Below, piece after piece: positions 8,988 to 18,400 of a DNA stretch of 42,263 nt. The stretch's first letter is position 1; every line of letters starts with the position of its first letter. The notes under the pieces were generated by a model. The model was not told where the DNA came from. It worked only from the letters and a program-made list of their open reading frames with translations, and ran no database searches. Source of the DNA: Haloterrigena salina JCM 13891. Its GTDB lineage: Archaea > Halobacteriota > Halobacteria > Halobacteriales > Natrialbaceae. The stretch spans positions 871 to 43,133 of the forward strand of contig NZ_AOIS01000045.1 of assembly GCF_000337495.1 (NCBI RefSeq), written 5' to 3'. A program made the position numbers and the translations under genes.

Positions 8988-9445
8988 GGTGAGTCACCAT
9001 TCGTTTCCGTGCGTCGGGCGGGTCGTGAGAGCAGCCGCAATCCATCGACCGTAACGTAGGCCACGCCCTCGCCGGCAGCGTGGTGGCGATCCCGCGAGGG
9101 ATCGTCACCACGACAACTGGCGGCATCGCCGCCAGCTCGGTCTGCGGGGGCGGACGATTCGTCCGCCGCTGCAGGTTGAGTGTCGGCCAGTTTGGACGCG
9201 GTCCCCGACCCCTTCTCGAGGTCGGCGGCGTCATCTGTGATCGCGAACTCGAACGTCGAGCCCGATTTCGGTACCATCACCACCCGAGACTCACCGTTCT
9301 CACGAACCTCTACGGAGAGGGTGTTGGTCGTCTCGATGACGACCCGCCCCTCGAGACCCTCCCGGGAGGCGTCGTCGCTCTCGACGACGCGGACGGGAAG
9401 TCCGTTGAGCTCGTGTCGCGGCAGTGTCTCGGGTGTCAGTGGCAT
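8978..9445 (-). CDS. rnp1: RNase P protein component 1 (Rpp29/Pop4 family) with large insertion
   Basis: The 155-residue protein starts [20 protein letters not shown] at 9445. An open frame extends upstream to 9559, but only through rpl29. It is the archaeal homologue of Rpp29/Pop4, which helps the RNase P RNA cleave tRNA 5' leaders. The Sm-like barrel is recognisable: [35 protein letters not shown], and a last strand [18 protein letters not shown]. Between FEFAI and VAYV, where compact homologues have a short loop, there is a polar insertion of about 55 residues (about 72-127). Its DNA contains three strong palindromes. It starts 7 nt after rpl29 and overlaps rps17 by 10 nt. Confidence 0.93.
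   Translation of the reverse strand: MPLTPETLPRHELNGLPVRVVESDDASREGLEGRVVIETTNTLSVEVRENGESRVVMVPKSGSTFEFAITDDAADLEKGSGTASKLADTQPAAADESSAPADRAGGDAASCRGDDPSRDRHHAAGEGVAYVTVDGLRLLSRPARRTETNGDSPWQ
9080..9174. repeat. Three consecutive hairpins inside the rnp1 insertion
   Basis: Three inverted repeats follow one another. 9080-9093/9098-9111: arms GTGGTGGCGATCCC and GGGATCGTCACCAC, one mismatch, 4-nt loop. 9117-9124/9128-9135: arms CTGGCGGC and GCCGCCAG, perfect, 3-nt loop. 9142-9156/9160-9174: arms CTGCGGGGGCGGACG and CGTCCGCCGCTGCAG, two mismatches, 3-nt loop. All lie inside the non-conserved insertion of rnp1 (about codons 91-122) and keep its frame. Confidence 0.85.
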
Positions 9446-9452
9446 CTGTGTG

Positions 9453-9671
9453 TTATTCGTCGGCTTCGTCCAGGTCGCCCTCTTCACGCTGGATCGTCTT
9501 GATCCGCGCGATGGTGCGACCGAGCTCGCCGATGCGGCCCGGATTCTCCGGGGCGCCACCGGCGGCGAGGACGGACTTCTGGTTCAGCAGTTCGGTCTCG
9601 AGTTCCTCGAGCTCCTCCTGCCGTTCGGCGGGCGTCATGTCGCGGATCTCTTCGACGTGGAGAATCGCCAT
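9453..9671 (-). CDS. rpl29: Large-subunit ribosomal protein uL29
   Basis: The 72-residue two-helix protein begins [20 protein letters not shown]. It has the family signature [20 protein letters not shown] and [18 protein letters not shown]. uL29 sits near the tunnel exit, where SRP and nascent-chain factors dock. The start overlaps rps3 by one base and the stop is 7 nt before rnp1. The acidic C-terminus is typical of haloarchaea. Confidence 0.97.
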   Translation of the reverse strand: MAILHVEEIRDMTPAERQEELEELETELLNQKSVLAAGGAPENPGRIGELGRTIARIKTIQREEGDLDEADE

Positions 9672-10627
9672 CAGGCGTCACCTCCCTCGTCTTCGTCCGC
9701 GTCAGCGTCGGCGTCGGCTTCCTCGTCCATCTCGGCGACGAGTTCTTCAGCCTCGGCTTCGACGTCCTCTTCGAGTTCGTCCAGGTCCTCTTCAATCGGC
9801 GACTCGTCGGGGACCTCGACGTCTTCCTCGTCCTCGCCAGCGACCTCTTCCTCGATGACTTCCTCGACGGATTCCTCGTCGATTTCGGGTTCGGTCTCGG
9901 CGGCTTCGTCGGCCGAGGCTTCGGCGTCCTCGGCGCTGGCCTCGGCGTCCTCGGGTTCGCCCTCGAGGAGTTCCTCGACGCCCTCGGCCTCGTTGGCCTC
10001 GACGGCATCGGGGACGAGCTCCTCGGGGTCCATCTCTTCGTGGATCTCGAAGTCGTCGGGGAGTTCGGCTCCCGGCGGGATGATCTTGACGTCGACACCG
10101 ATGGTGCCGAGTTTCATCACCGCGACGCCCTGACCGTGGTCGACGACCTCTTCGGCGGGCTCGCCGTTGTGCTTGATGTAGCCGCGGTTGAACTTCTCGA
10201 CGCGCGATCGGGCGCCGGTGACCTTCCCGGAGAGGACGATCTCGGCGCCGAGCGCGCCGGCTTCCATGATCCGGTCGATCGTCGTGTGACCGGCCTTGCG
10301 GAAGTACCAACCGCGCTCGAGCGCGTTGGCCAGTCGGTCCGCGACGATCCGCGCGTTGAGGTCGGGTTCCTCGACCTCCTGGACGTCGATCTGGGGGTCC
10401 TCGAGGTTGAACTTCTCCTCAAGGGCCGTCGTGACCTTCCGGATGTTCTCGCCGCCCTTGCCGATGACCATCCCGGGCTTCTCGGCCTTGAGGACGATCT
10501 GGGTTCCCATCGGCGTCTTGGCGACGTCCATGCCACCGTAGCCCGCGCGGCCGAGCTCTTCCTGGAAGAACTCGTCGATCTGGGACCGCTGCAGGCCGTT
10601 CTCGATGAATTGGTGTTCGTCAGCCAT
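9671..10627 (-). CDS. rps3: Small-subunit ribosomal protein uS3 with long acidic tail
   Basis: The 318-residue protein has a type II KH domain (about residues 40-110, with [20 protein letters not shown], whose GKGG loop binds RNA) and the C-terminal uS3 domain ([20 protein letters not shown], then [14 protein letters not shown]). uS3 lines the mRNA entry channel. From about residue 215 to the end, some 100 residues consist almost only of E, D, A and V. Long acidic tails are known in haloarchaeal uS3. The tail's DNA is correspondingly GA-rich and low in complexity. It overlaps rpl22 and rpl29 by one base each. Confidence 0.97.
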   Translation of the reverse strand: MADEHQFIENGLQRSQIDEFFQEELGRAGYGGMDVAKTPMGTQIVLKAEKPGMVIGKGGENIRKVTTALEEKFNLEDPQIDVQEVEEPDLNARIVADRLANALERGWYFRKAGHTTIDRIMEAGALGAEIVLSGKVTGARSRVEKFNRGYIKHNGEPAEEVVDHGQGVAVMKLGTIGVDVKIIPPGAELPDDFEIHEEMDPEELVPDAVEANEAEGVEELLEGEPEDAEASAEDAEASADEAAETEPEIDEESVEEVIEEEVAGEDEEDVEVPDESPIEEDLDELEEDVEAEAEELVAEMDEEADADADADEDEGGDA

Positions 10628-11106
10628 TAGCTATCGTCCTCCGTTGTTTCGTCGACTTCCTCGACGACGATCTCGACGTCGACCTCCGGCGTGTTCCACG
10701 AGGACGCCCGCCCCATCGCACGGGGCTTGCGGCCGACGGACTCGCCGACCTTGTGGGCGGCGACGTGGACGATCTCCATCGAGGCACCGTCGAATCCCTG
10801 ATGGTCGGCGTTGGCCTCGACGTTCTCGAGGAGGTCGAGGAACTCCCCCGAGACCTTCTCGGGGTACTTACCGGCGTCCCAGCCGTCGATGTCCGATCGG
10901 TGACCGGCACCGGCGTTGTGGGACTTGAACGGAACCGACTGCTCTTCGTCGATGACGCTCTGGAGATACTCCTGGGCCTCCTCGACGGTGCGACCCTTGA
11001 TCGCGCGAGCGACCTCCTTGCTGTGCTTGTTGCTCATGTGACGCTCCCGGAGCATCGCTTTCGCGGTCTTGTCCGGGTCCGCGTCGACTGAGTAGTTGAT
11101 TCCCAT
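10627..11106 (-). CDS. rpl22: Large-subunit ribosomal protein uL22
   Basis: The 159-residue protein begins [20 protein letters not shown], the archaeal uL22 start. [20 protein letters not shown] and then [20 protein letters not shown] follow. The beta-hairpin that lines the peptide exit tunnel corresponds to the region with [20 protein letters not shown] near the C-terminus. An acidic tail follows. It is 7 nt from rps19 and overlaps rps3 by one base (TAATG). Confidence 0.97.
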   Translation of the reverse strand: MGINYSVDADPDKTAKAMLRERHMSNKHSKEVARAIKGRTVEEAQEYLQSVIDEEQSVPFKSHNAGAGHRSDIDGWDAGKYPEKVSGEFLDLLENVEANADHQGFDGASMEIVHVAAHKVGESVGRKPRAMGRASSWNTPEVDVEIVVEEVDETTEDDS

Positions 11107-11113
11107 ACGATGA

Positions 11114-11536
11114 TCACTTCAGTGGGACGAACTTCGAGGATCGAGTCGCGCCGATCCCGGCCTGTCCGTGCTCGACGGACGTGCGGGTCAGCTGGAACTC
11201 GCCGAGATAGTGACCGATCATCTCGGGCTCGACGCGGACGCGTTCGAACGCCTGGCCGGTGTAGACCTCGAAGGTCAGCCCGACGAACTCCGGCAGGATC
11301 GGCATATCCCGCAGGTGCGTTCGGATCGGCGCGTTCGCCGTCTCCTCCTCTTCTTTCTCGCGGGCCTCCTCGAGCAGCTTCTGCTTCTCGACGGAGAGAC
11401 CGCGTTCGATACTTCGCCGCTGGCGAGCGGGGAGCAGTTCCGCAACTTCCTCGAGCTCCATCGCCTGCAGCTCCTCGAGCGTGTGACCGCGGTAGGTGAA
11501 CTCACCTTCGCGGCCGGTTCGGTACTCCTGACTCAT
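11114..11536 (-). CDS. rps19: Small-subunit ribosomal protein uS19
   Basis: The 140-residue protein has the archaeal N-terminal domain ([40 protein letters not shown]). The conserved uS19 core follows: [40 protein letters not shown] and [20 protein letters not shown], ending SSKFVPLK. It forms a complex with uS13 in the 30S head, near the A site. It overlaps rpl2 by 4 nt. Confidence 0.97.
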   Translation of the reverse strand: MSQEYRTGREGEFTYRGHTLEELQAMELEEVAELLPARQRRSIERGLSVEKQKLLEEAREKEEEETANAPIRTHLRDMPILPEFVGLTFEVYTGQAFERVRVEPEMIGHYLGEFQLTRTSVEHGQAGIGATRSSKFVPLK

Positions 11537-12255
11537 TTGTTTCCACCTCGGCCGGTACGACGCGAGGAGATGTCACCCACCTTCCGTCCCGGCGGGGCGT
11601 CCCGCGAGACGGACTTGGGTTTGCCGGGGTGCTGTCGGCCGCCACCACCGAACGGGTGGTCGACGGCGTTCATCGCGACACCGCGGACGCGGGGCCACTT
11701 GGTGCCCCGAGCTTTCATCTTGTGGTGCTTGTTCCCTGCCTTGACCATCGGCTTCTCCGTGCGGCCGCCGCCGGCGACGACGCCGATGGTGGCTCGACAC
11801 TGCGGATCGAGGCGCTTGACCTCGCCGCTGGGAAGCTGGATGACCGCGGCGTTGCGGTCGTGGGTGATCAGGTCTGCGTTGACGCCCGACGCGCGGGCGA
11901 ACCGACCGCCGTCGCCGGGGTTGGCTTCGACGTTACAGACCGGGACCCCTTCCGGAATCTCCGCGAGCGGGAGCGTGTTACCCGGCTTGATTTCCGCGGA
12001 GACGCCGACCTGAATCTCCTCGCCGACGCCGATGCCTTCCGGCGCGAGGACGAGGCGCTGGTCGCCGTCCTCGAACTCGATTGCGGCGACGGGAGCCGAT
12101 CGCGCGGGGTCGTGTTCGATATCCACGACCGTCCCGCGAACGACGTCGTCGTCCTCGGACTTCTTGTGCTCGAGTTCCGCCTTGTAGCGGTGCGAAGGGG
12201 CACGGAACGTCGAGGTCCCGCGACCGCGTCGCTGTCCTTGAATGCGTCGTCCCAT
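11533..12255 (-). CDS. rpl2: Large-subunit ribosomal protein uL2
   Basis: The 240-residue protein begins [20 protein letters not shown]. It has the OB-like domain ([20 protein letters not shown]) and the SH3-like domain. The hallmark C-terminal loop is [20 protein letters not shown], whose histidine corresponds to the conserved residue near the peptidyl-transferase centre. uL2 is one of the most conserved primary rRNA-binding proteins. It is 2 nt from rpl23 and overlaps rps19 by 4 nt. Confidence 0.97.
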   Translation of the reverse strand: MGRRIQGQRRGRGTSTFRAPSHRYKAELEHKKSEDDDVVRGTVVDIEHDPARSAPVAAIEFEDGDQRLVLAPEGIGVGEEIQVGVSAEIKPGNTLPLAEIPEGVPVCNVEANPGDGGRFARASGVNADLITHDRNAAVIQLPSGEVKRLDPQCRATIGVVAGGGRTEKPMVKAGNKHHKMKARGTKWPRVRGVAMNAVDHPFGGGGRQHPGKPKSVSRDAPPGRKVGDISSRRTGRGGNK

Positions 12256-12257
12256 TC

Positions 12258-12512
12258 TCAGAACACCCCGATTCGCGAAGCGACTTCCTGTGCGTCGTCC
12301 TCCTCGTCGAGGCGGACGATCGCTTTCTTTTTACCCTTCATCGTTACTTGCGTGTTGATATCCTGCACCGAGATCTCGAAGCGCTCTTCGATCTCGTCGC
12401 GGATCTCCGGTTTGGACGCGTCCGGGTTGACGACGAACTGGAGCTTGTTCTCGAAGTCCATGTCGTTCATCGCCTTCTCGGTCACGAGGGGGTGTTCGAT
12501 GACCGAACTCAT
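12258..12512 (-). CDS. rpl23: Large-subunit ribosomal protein uL23
   Basis: The 84-residue protein begins MSSVIEHPLVTEKAMNDMDF, with the uL23 signature VTEKAM. LQFVVNPDASKPEIRDEIEE and VQDINTQVTMKGKKKAIVRL follow. uL23 surrounds the tunnel exit and is the docking site for SRP. It has the compact archaeal length and no extension. It overlaps rpl4 by 4 nt. Confidence 0.97.
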   Translation of the reverse strand: MSSVIEHPLVTEKAMNDMDFENKLQFVVNPDASKPEIRDEIEERFEISVQDINTQVTMKGKKKAIVRLDEEDDAQEVASRIGVF

Positions 12513-13261
12513 CGGTCGGCCACCTCCTCGAGTGCGCTCTCGGTCCAGACGGTCAGTCGACCCGGCTGTGCGCCGGGCGCGAGATCCTCCGCGTTGACTT
12601 CCGCGGACGTCGTCACGTCGGCACCGGCGAGGTTCCGGGCCGCGCGGGACGGGCCAGTCTCGCTGGAGGTGACGAAGAGGATCGACGTCGGCGTCTTGTA
12701 CTTCCGGCCGCGGGCTTTCCCCTGGCCAGAACGGACGCTGCGACCCTCGTCTGCGCGTTCGATGTCGTCCGCGAGGCCCGTTGCCTCGAGGAAGTCGACG
12801 ACCTCACGGGTCTTCTGGAGGTCCTCGAACTCGTCGTCGACGACGACGGGCAGTTCGAGGTCACCATCGAACTCGTGGCCGCGTTCGGCGACGAGCTCGG
12901 CGTCGGTCGTCGCAGCGATGGCGCTGCGGACGGCCAGCTTCTTTGCTTTCGTGTTGATCGATTCGGACTGGTCCTTCTCGGCTTTCGGCGGGTGGGCCTT
13001 GCGTCCCTTGACGGTCTGGGGAACGCGGCGACCGCGTCCTTCCTGTCGGGGGACGTGGGCCATCCCGCGGCCGCTACCGAACGATTCGGCCGGCGTACGG
13101 AGGCCGGCGAACTCGTCGGCGCCGTAGTCCTGTTTCCGGTTTGCCTGGGCGACGCGAACGGCGCGGGCGATCAGGTCCGGGCGGTAGTTGGTCTCGAAGA
13201 CCGCCGGGAGCTCGACCGAGCCCGCTTCGGCGCCGTCCAGGTCGCGTACTGTTGCTTCCAT
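12509..13261 (-). CDS. rpl4: Large-subunit ribosomal protein uL4
   Basis: The 250-residue protein is the archaeal/eukaryotic-type uL4. It begins MEATVRDLDGAEAGSVELPA and then has VFETNYRPDLIARAVRVAQA. The extended tunnel-lining loop is the basic stretch GSGRGMAHVPRQEGRGRRVP with TVKGRKAHPPKAEKD. The C-terminal Rossmann-like part includes KARGRKYKTPTSILFVTS. In bacteria L4 autoregulates its operon; that is not established in archaea. It is 3 nt from rpl3. Confidence 0.97.
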   Translation of the reverse strand: MEATVRDLDGAEAGSVELPAVFETNYRPDLIARAVRVAQANRKQDYGADEFAGLRTPAESFGSGRGMAHVPRQEGRGRRVPQTVKGRKAHPPKAEKDQSESINTKAKKLAVRSAIAATTDAELVAERGHEFDGDLELPVVVDDEFEDLQKTREVVDFLEATGLADDIERADEGRSVRSGQGKARGRKYKTPTSILFVTSSETGPSRAARNLAGADVTTSAEVNAEDLAPGAQPGRLTVWTESALEEVADR

Positions 13262-13264
13262 GTG

Positions 13265-14284
13265 TTATCCCTGGTTAGATGCGGTGGAGACGTACCGGAC
13301 CTCGGGATCGAGGCGCGGCTGGTCTCCGGGTCGGATCGCCGGACGGAAGCGCACGAGGCGCTGTTGTGGTCCGGGGAGCGAGCCCTTGATCAGCGCGTGC
13401 GGTCCGTCGACTTCGCCGTAGTTGACGAAGCCGCCGTCGACCGTCGCGTCGGCGCCGTCGCCGATGTCGACGAGGCGCTTGTTCAGTTCCGTCCGCTGGT
13501 GGTAACCGGTCTGCCCCTGCTGGGGGACCGTCGACCGAACCCGGGACGGGTTCCAGGGACCGAGGTTCCCGATGCGGCGGCGCCATCCCTGCCGGGCGTG
13601 CTTGCCCTTTCGTTTCTGGACGCCCCATCGCTTGACGGGACCCTGCGTCCCTTTCCCTTTCGTGACGCCGCTCGCGTCGACGTACTCGCCGGCGCGGAAG
13701 ACGTCGTTCATGACGTGCTCGCCACCGTCTGCGACGGTCTCGAGCGCGAAGTCGACGCGGTCCTCGACGGAACCGCCGCCGACGCGCGTCTCCATCACGT
13801 CCGGTTTCTTCTTGGGGACCGAGGGAATCTCGGACGGAACCGTGTGCGTGATGACGCGAACGTCGTCGACGCGTCCCTGCTCGAGGAGGCCGCGAAGCTC
13901 GTCTTCGGCGGCGTCGGTGTCGTAGTCATCACCGGGAATGTCGAGGACGCGATCGAGTTCGGGGACGAACTCGTCGGTCCAGACCTCGGTGACCGGCTTC
14001 ATGCCGTACGGCGTTTCTTCGTACGCTCGCAGAGCGACGGCGCGCATGGGCGGCGTCTCCACGATCGTCACGGGGACGGTCTGTTCCATCCCCTCGGTCG
14101 GCGAGTTCGCTTTATCGTCGACCATGACGACGTGGGTCATGCCGGCCTTATAGCCCGCGAAACCCTGGAGCGTCGGCTGTCCTTCGTCGTCCGGCCACGA
14201 GTTGAAGCGCGGGACCTCGCTGGTCGCACGCTTTCGTGGGCCGAACCCGAGTGAGCCTTTGCGTGGTGAATTTGCTTGTGGCAT
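13265..14284 (-). CDS. rpl3: Large-subunit ribosomal protein uL3
   Basis: The 339-residue protein begins MPQANSPRKGSLGFGPRKRA, the long archaeal/eukaryotic uL3 form. Signatures include FAGYKAGMTHVVMVDDKANS, GVTKGKGTQGPVKRWGVQKR, KGKHARQGWRRRIGNLGPWN and VPQQGQTGYHQRTELNKRLV. The central extension reaches the peptidyl-transferase centre. It follows the SPOUT methyltransferase gene by 4 nt, so the two are almost certainly co-transcribed. The length is normal. Confidence 0.97.
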   Translation of the reverse strand: MPQANSPRKGSLGFGPRKRATSEVPRFNSWPDDEGQPTLQGFAGYKAGMTHVVMVDDKANSPTEGMEQTVPVTIVETPPMRAVALRAYEETPYGMKPVTEVWTDEFVPELDRVLDIPGDDYDTDAAEDELRGLLEQGRVDDVRVITHTVPSEIPSVPKKKPDVMETRVGGGSVEDRVDFALETVADGGEHVMNDVFRAGEYVDASGVTKGKGTQGPVKRWGVQKRKGKHARQGWRRRIGNLGPWNPSRVRSTVPQQGQTGYHQRTELNKRLVDIGDGADATVDGGFVNYGEVDGPHALIKGSLPGPQQRLVRFRPAIRPGDQPRLDPEVRYVSTASNQG

Positions 14285-14288
14285 TCTA

Positions 14289-15194
14289 TCACTCTCTCAG
14301 TGAGAGGGGCGCGAGGGTAGCGAACAGAGCCTCCTCCGTTCGCACGACCTCGCTCCCTTGGTCCGGAACCGTGTTTAGCCAGAGGTCGAACCCCGGATCG
14401 GCTGTGGGTTCGACTCCGTCATCGGCTGCGTCGTCCCGGTCGGACGACGGTTCGATCACGTCGCCTTGTCCCGACGACGCTTCGATGGCCGATGCCTCGA
14501 TTCCGAGGATAGCAGGCAGCCCTCTCTCGGGCGCGCCGAAGGCGACGGTCATCCCGTCACCCTCGATACGTCCGGCCAGCGTCCCGAGCCGCCCGACGGT
14601 GAGCTCTTCACCGAATCGGGAGGCCGCGATGCGGACGCCGGCGTCCTCACGGCCGAGTGCTGTCTGCAGGTCCGTCCGCTCGACGGAAAGCCCCGGAAGG
14701 GGCTCGTCGACGAGCTTCGCCCGGACCGGTCGTCGCGAAGAGATCCTGACGGTCACGCGCTCCCCCTCGTCGACCGCCATTTTCGGCGGTACGTTGAGGG
14801 AGATCGGGTGTTGCAGTCCGCAATTGACCCGGACGCGCCCTTCAGGTCCGACCTCGGTCACGATCCCTTGTCTTGACGACCCCGAACCGGTAGATTCGGA
14901 GCCGGTCTGTGACATGGCGCGGAGCGGCGGCAAGACGCCCGCGTACTCCAGTTCGTCCCGCATCCCCCAGGCCTCGTTGCGGAGGTAGGGGGGCGTTGCG
15001 GCGTACCGCAAGACGGTGCTTACGAACCCGCCGTCGAATCGCCCGGTTTCGCCGTCCCGGTCTGGGTAGACGATCAGGCGATCGGCCCGGAAGATCGTCG
15101 CCGCGCGGGCGACGTATCCGAGTTTGCGAGTTGCCTCGCGTTTGTCCTCGGCTTCCCGGGAGAGTGACGACGGAACGAGTACGCTGACGGTCAT
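14289..15194 (-). CDS. Putative SPOUT-class RNA methyltransferase heading the S10 operon
   Basis: The 301-residue protein resembles the archaeal DUF171/C9orf114-like SPOUT methyltransferases, annotated elsewhere as putative RNA uridine-N3 methyltransferases and commonly found next to rpl3. The N-terminal half-knot reads MTVSVLVPSSLSREAEDKRE, then TRKLGYVARAATIFRADRLI and the LRYAATPPYLRNEAWGMRDE segment. Residues about 90-180 form an inserted OB-like domain (GIVTEVGPEGRVRVNCGLQH). The C-terminal half ends FDLWLNTVPDQGSEVVRTEE and ALFATLAPLSLRE, the knot region expected to bind SAM. Substrate unknown; 23S rRNA is a reasonable guess from the neighbourhood. It is the first gene of the operon and has a short perfect hairpin touching its start codon. 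Confidence 0.85.
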   Translation of the reverse strand: MTVSVLVPSSLSREAEDKREATRKLGYVARAATIFRADRLIVYPDRDGETGRFDGGFVSTVLRYAATPPYLRNEAWGMRDELEYAGVLPPLRAMSQTGSESTGSGSSRQGIVTEVGPEGRVRVNCGLQHPISLNVPPKMAVDEGERVTVRISSRRPVRAKLVDEPLPGLSVERTDLQTALGREDAGVRIAASRFGEELTVGRLGTLAGRIEGDGMTVAFGAPERGLPAILGIEASAIEASSGQGDVIEPSSDRDDAADDGVEPTADPGFDLWLNTVPDQGSEVVRTEEALFATLAPLSLRE

Positions 15195-15210
15195 GCCGAA
15201 ACGCTTCGGC
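15195..15210 (-). promoter_or_regulatory. Hairpin abutting the first start codon of the S10 operon
   Basis: Read on the minus strand, GCCGAA-GCGT-TTCGGC is a perfect 6-bp stem with a 4-nt loop, and the next base is the A of the ATG at 15194. If transcribed, it could occlude the start or be recognised by a protein. The predicted transcription start, about 26 nt below the TATA at 15251-15259, would leave this hairpin in the leader. Confidence 0.55.
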
Positions 15211-15250
15211 GCCGCGTCACTAGACTGTAGCGATGTCTTGCGGAGGGGAT

Positions 15251-15259
15251 CTTAAAAGG
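15251..15259 (-). promoter_or_regulatory. TATA box of the S10-spc operon
   Basis: The minus-strand CCTTTTAAG/CTTTTAAGA element lies about 57-65 nt upstream of the methyltransferase ATG. It is the only TATA-like sequence in this gap on that strand and implies a leader of roughly 30 nt. No other clear promoter is seen within the 24 downstream genes, most of which overlap or lie within a few bases of each other. Confidence 0.6.
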
Positions 15260-15426
15260 ATAGCGGATTCGATTGCGGCTGATAACGCCTCACACCCCCG
15301 AATTCGTGCCGTGCGGGCACACACTCATCGTCGATGATAGGTAACTGTCAACACGTCTTCGACGGCCGTCGCGAGCGCGCGGGCAGCGAAGCGTTACCGC
15401 GGCGGGCCGAACGACCCATTCCGAGG

Positions 15427-15434
15427 AATTTTAC
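15427..15434 (+). promoter_or_regulatory. TATA box of the histidine kinase gene
   Basis: AATTTTAC lies 28-35 nt before the ATG at 15462, the spacing expected for a nearly leaderless haloarchaeal transcript. The 267-nt divergent region also contains two small palindromes, GTGCC/GGCAC and TCATCG/CGATGA, near 15306-15340. Confidence 0.5.
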
Positions 15435-15461
15435 CGCTATGTCACACACGGTCACGGTAGC

Positions 15462-18400
15462 ATGGAATCGCCCTCCCCGACCGAGGCGGAACTCGAGAGC
15501 CGAATTCGGCAACAGGAGGTGGTCGCGGAACTCAGCCAGCGGGCGCTGGAACCGGCCGACCTCGACGGGCTGATCGACGACGCAGCCGCGGCCGTCAGCG
15601 ACGCGCTGGGTGCCGAGTACTGCGGCGTGCTCGAGATGCACCCGGACAGGGACGCGGCCTCGTTGCGAGGGGGCGTCGGCTGGCGTTCGGGCGTCGTCGG
15701 ATCGGCGACCGTCCCCGCGGGTCGAGAATCGCTGGTCGGCGTCACGCTGTGCACCGACGATCCGGTGATCGTCGAGGACCGACGATACGACGGGGCCGTC
15801 TTCGACACCGAGTTGTTCGCCAGTCACGACGTTACCAGCGGCATCAGCGTCGCCGTCGGCTCGGGCGGCGAGCCGTGGGGCGTCCTCGGGGTCTACTCGA
15901 GCGACCAGCGGACGTTCTCCGAGCGCGACGCGACGTTCCTCCGCGGCGTCGCGAACGTCATCGCGGGAGCGATCGGCCGCGCAGCAAAGGACCGACGCCT
16001 GCGCGAGCGCGAGGCGCGACTCGAGCGATACACGGAGTACACCGACGGCATCCTCGACGCGGTCGACGACGTGTTCTACGTCGTCGACGAGACGGGGGCC
16101 TTCCAGCGGTGGAACGAGACGCTGAACGTGGTCACCGGCTACACTGACGCGGAGATCGAATCGATGCGGCCCCTGGAGTTCATCGTCGAGGAAGACCGTG
16201 AGCGAACCGCGGAGGAAATCGAGGAGGTCTTCGAAACCGGAAGCGCCGGAAGCGCGCGACACGAGGTGGAACTGCTGACCACGGACGGCGAGCGGATCCC
16301 CTACGAGTTCGTCGCCGTCGGACTCGAAAATCCCGAAGGGAAGCGCGTCCTGGCCGGTATCGGTCGCGACGTCACCGAGCGGAAGCAACGCGAACGGGAG
16401 CTGGCCAAGTGCGAGACGATCGTCGAGACGATGTCCGACGGGATCTACGTGAAAGGCGAGGACGGCCGGTTCACGATGGTCAACGAGGCGTACGCTCGAA
16501 TGACCGGCTACGACCGCGAGGAACTGGTCGGCGAACACGCCTCCCTCGTCGTCGACGAGGCCGCGATCGAGGAGTCGAAAAAGCGACTGACGACGGGTAA
16601 CGAGGGGGAGTCGACTGCCGAGAATCCGGCCATGGAAGCGAAACTGCAGCGGGCCGACGGGGATCGCGTTCCCGTCGAGGGGACGTTCGCGACGCGACGG
16701 ACGGCAGACGGTCGACAGGAGGAGATCGGCGTCGTCCGGGATATCACCGAACGGAAGCGCCGAGAGCAGGAGCGGCGACGCGTGGTACGGGCGCTTGCGG
16801 CCGCCCGCGAAGGGATCAGCCTGTTAGACGAGAACGGCGAGTTCATCTACGTCAACGACGCGTACGCGGAAACGCTTCGATACGAGCCCGAGGAGATGAT
16901 CGGCGAACACTGGGACGACCTCGGGATCGAAGCCGGTCCGTCCCGCTTCGCCGACGACATTCTGCCGCGTATCTCGGCGGAGGGACAGTGGTCTGGGACG
17001 ACGACCTGCGTGCGCAGCGACGGCACTACCTTCCTCTCCCAGCACTCGCTGACCGAGACCGACGACGGCAAACTCATCTGCCTCGTTCGGGACATCACCG
17101 AGAAACGGGAGCGCGAGCGGGATCTACGGACGGTCCGAACGCAACTGGACGTCGCGACCGAAGCCGCGTCCGTCGGGATCTGGACCTGGGACGTTCGGGA
17201 GGACGTCGTCACCGCCGACGACTACTTCGCGTCGACCTACGGCATGGATCCGGAACTGGTCGCCGACGGCGCGCCGATGGACGCCTTCTACGAATCGATC
17301 CACGAGGACGACCGGGCCCGGACGCGGGAGCGACTCGAGCGCGCCGTCGAAGAGACCAGCGAACTCGAGGCCGAATACCGCGTTCGGAACGCGGACGGCG
17401 ACCTCGTGTGGATCGCCGCCCGCGGCGAGGTCGAGTACGACGACGGCACCCCCGTCCGACTGGACGGGGCGATCTCGGATATCACCGAACTGAAACGCCG
17501 CGAACGGCAGCTCGAGGAGTCCGAACGCCGCTACCGGACGCTGGCCGAGCACTTCCCGAACGGCGCGGTCGGCGTGTACGACGAGAACCTCCGGTACACG
17601 CTGATCGAGGGCGCGGTCCTGGGCGACACGCTGCCCGAGGCGGAACAGATGGAAGGCGAACGAATGTCGGCGGTCTTTCCGGACGACGTCAGCAGACAAC
17701 TGGCCCCGCTGTACCGGGCCGCCATCGAGGACGGCGAGACCGACAGCACGACGATCACGTTCGAGGGCGATCACTGGCAGATCTGGGCGGCGCCGCTACG
17801 GGACGCCGACGGCGAGATCTTCGCCGGGCTGAGCCTCGCACAGGAGATCACCGAACAGGTCGAACGCGAGCGGCGGTTCGAGGAGCTGATCGATCGACTC
17901 GAGGAGTCAAACGAGCGATTAGAGCAGTTCGCCTACGCCGCCAGCCACGACCTGCAGGAACCCCTGCGGATGGTCTCGAGCTATCTCCAGTTGATCGAGA
18001 GCCGGTACGCGGACGTCTTGGACGAGGACGGCCGGGAGTTCATCGACTTCGCGGTCGACGGCGCCGAGCGCATGCGCGACATGATCGACGGCCTGCTGGC
18101 GTACTCCCGCGTCGAGACGGGCGGCGATCCGTTCGAACCCGTCGATCTGGACGGCGTTCTCGAAAACGTCCTCGAGGATCTCCAGGTCCGGATCGAGGAA
18201 ACGGACGCCGAGATCACCGTGGAGGAACTGCCGCGCGTGACCGGCGACCGCGATCAGTTGCGCCAACTGTTCCAGAACCTCCTGGAGAACGCCCACGAGT
18301 ACAGCGGCGACGACCCGCCGCGCGTTCACGTCTCCGCCCGGCGACGCGCGGGCAGGGACGACCGCTGGGAGATCGCCGTCCGGGACGAGGGGATCGGGAT

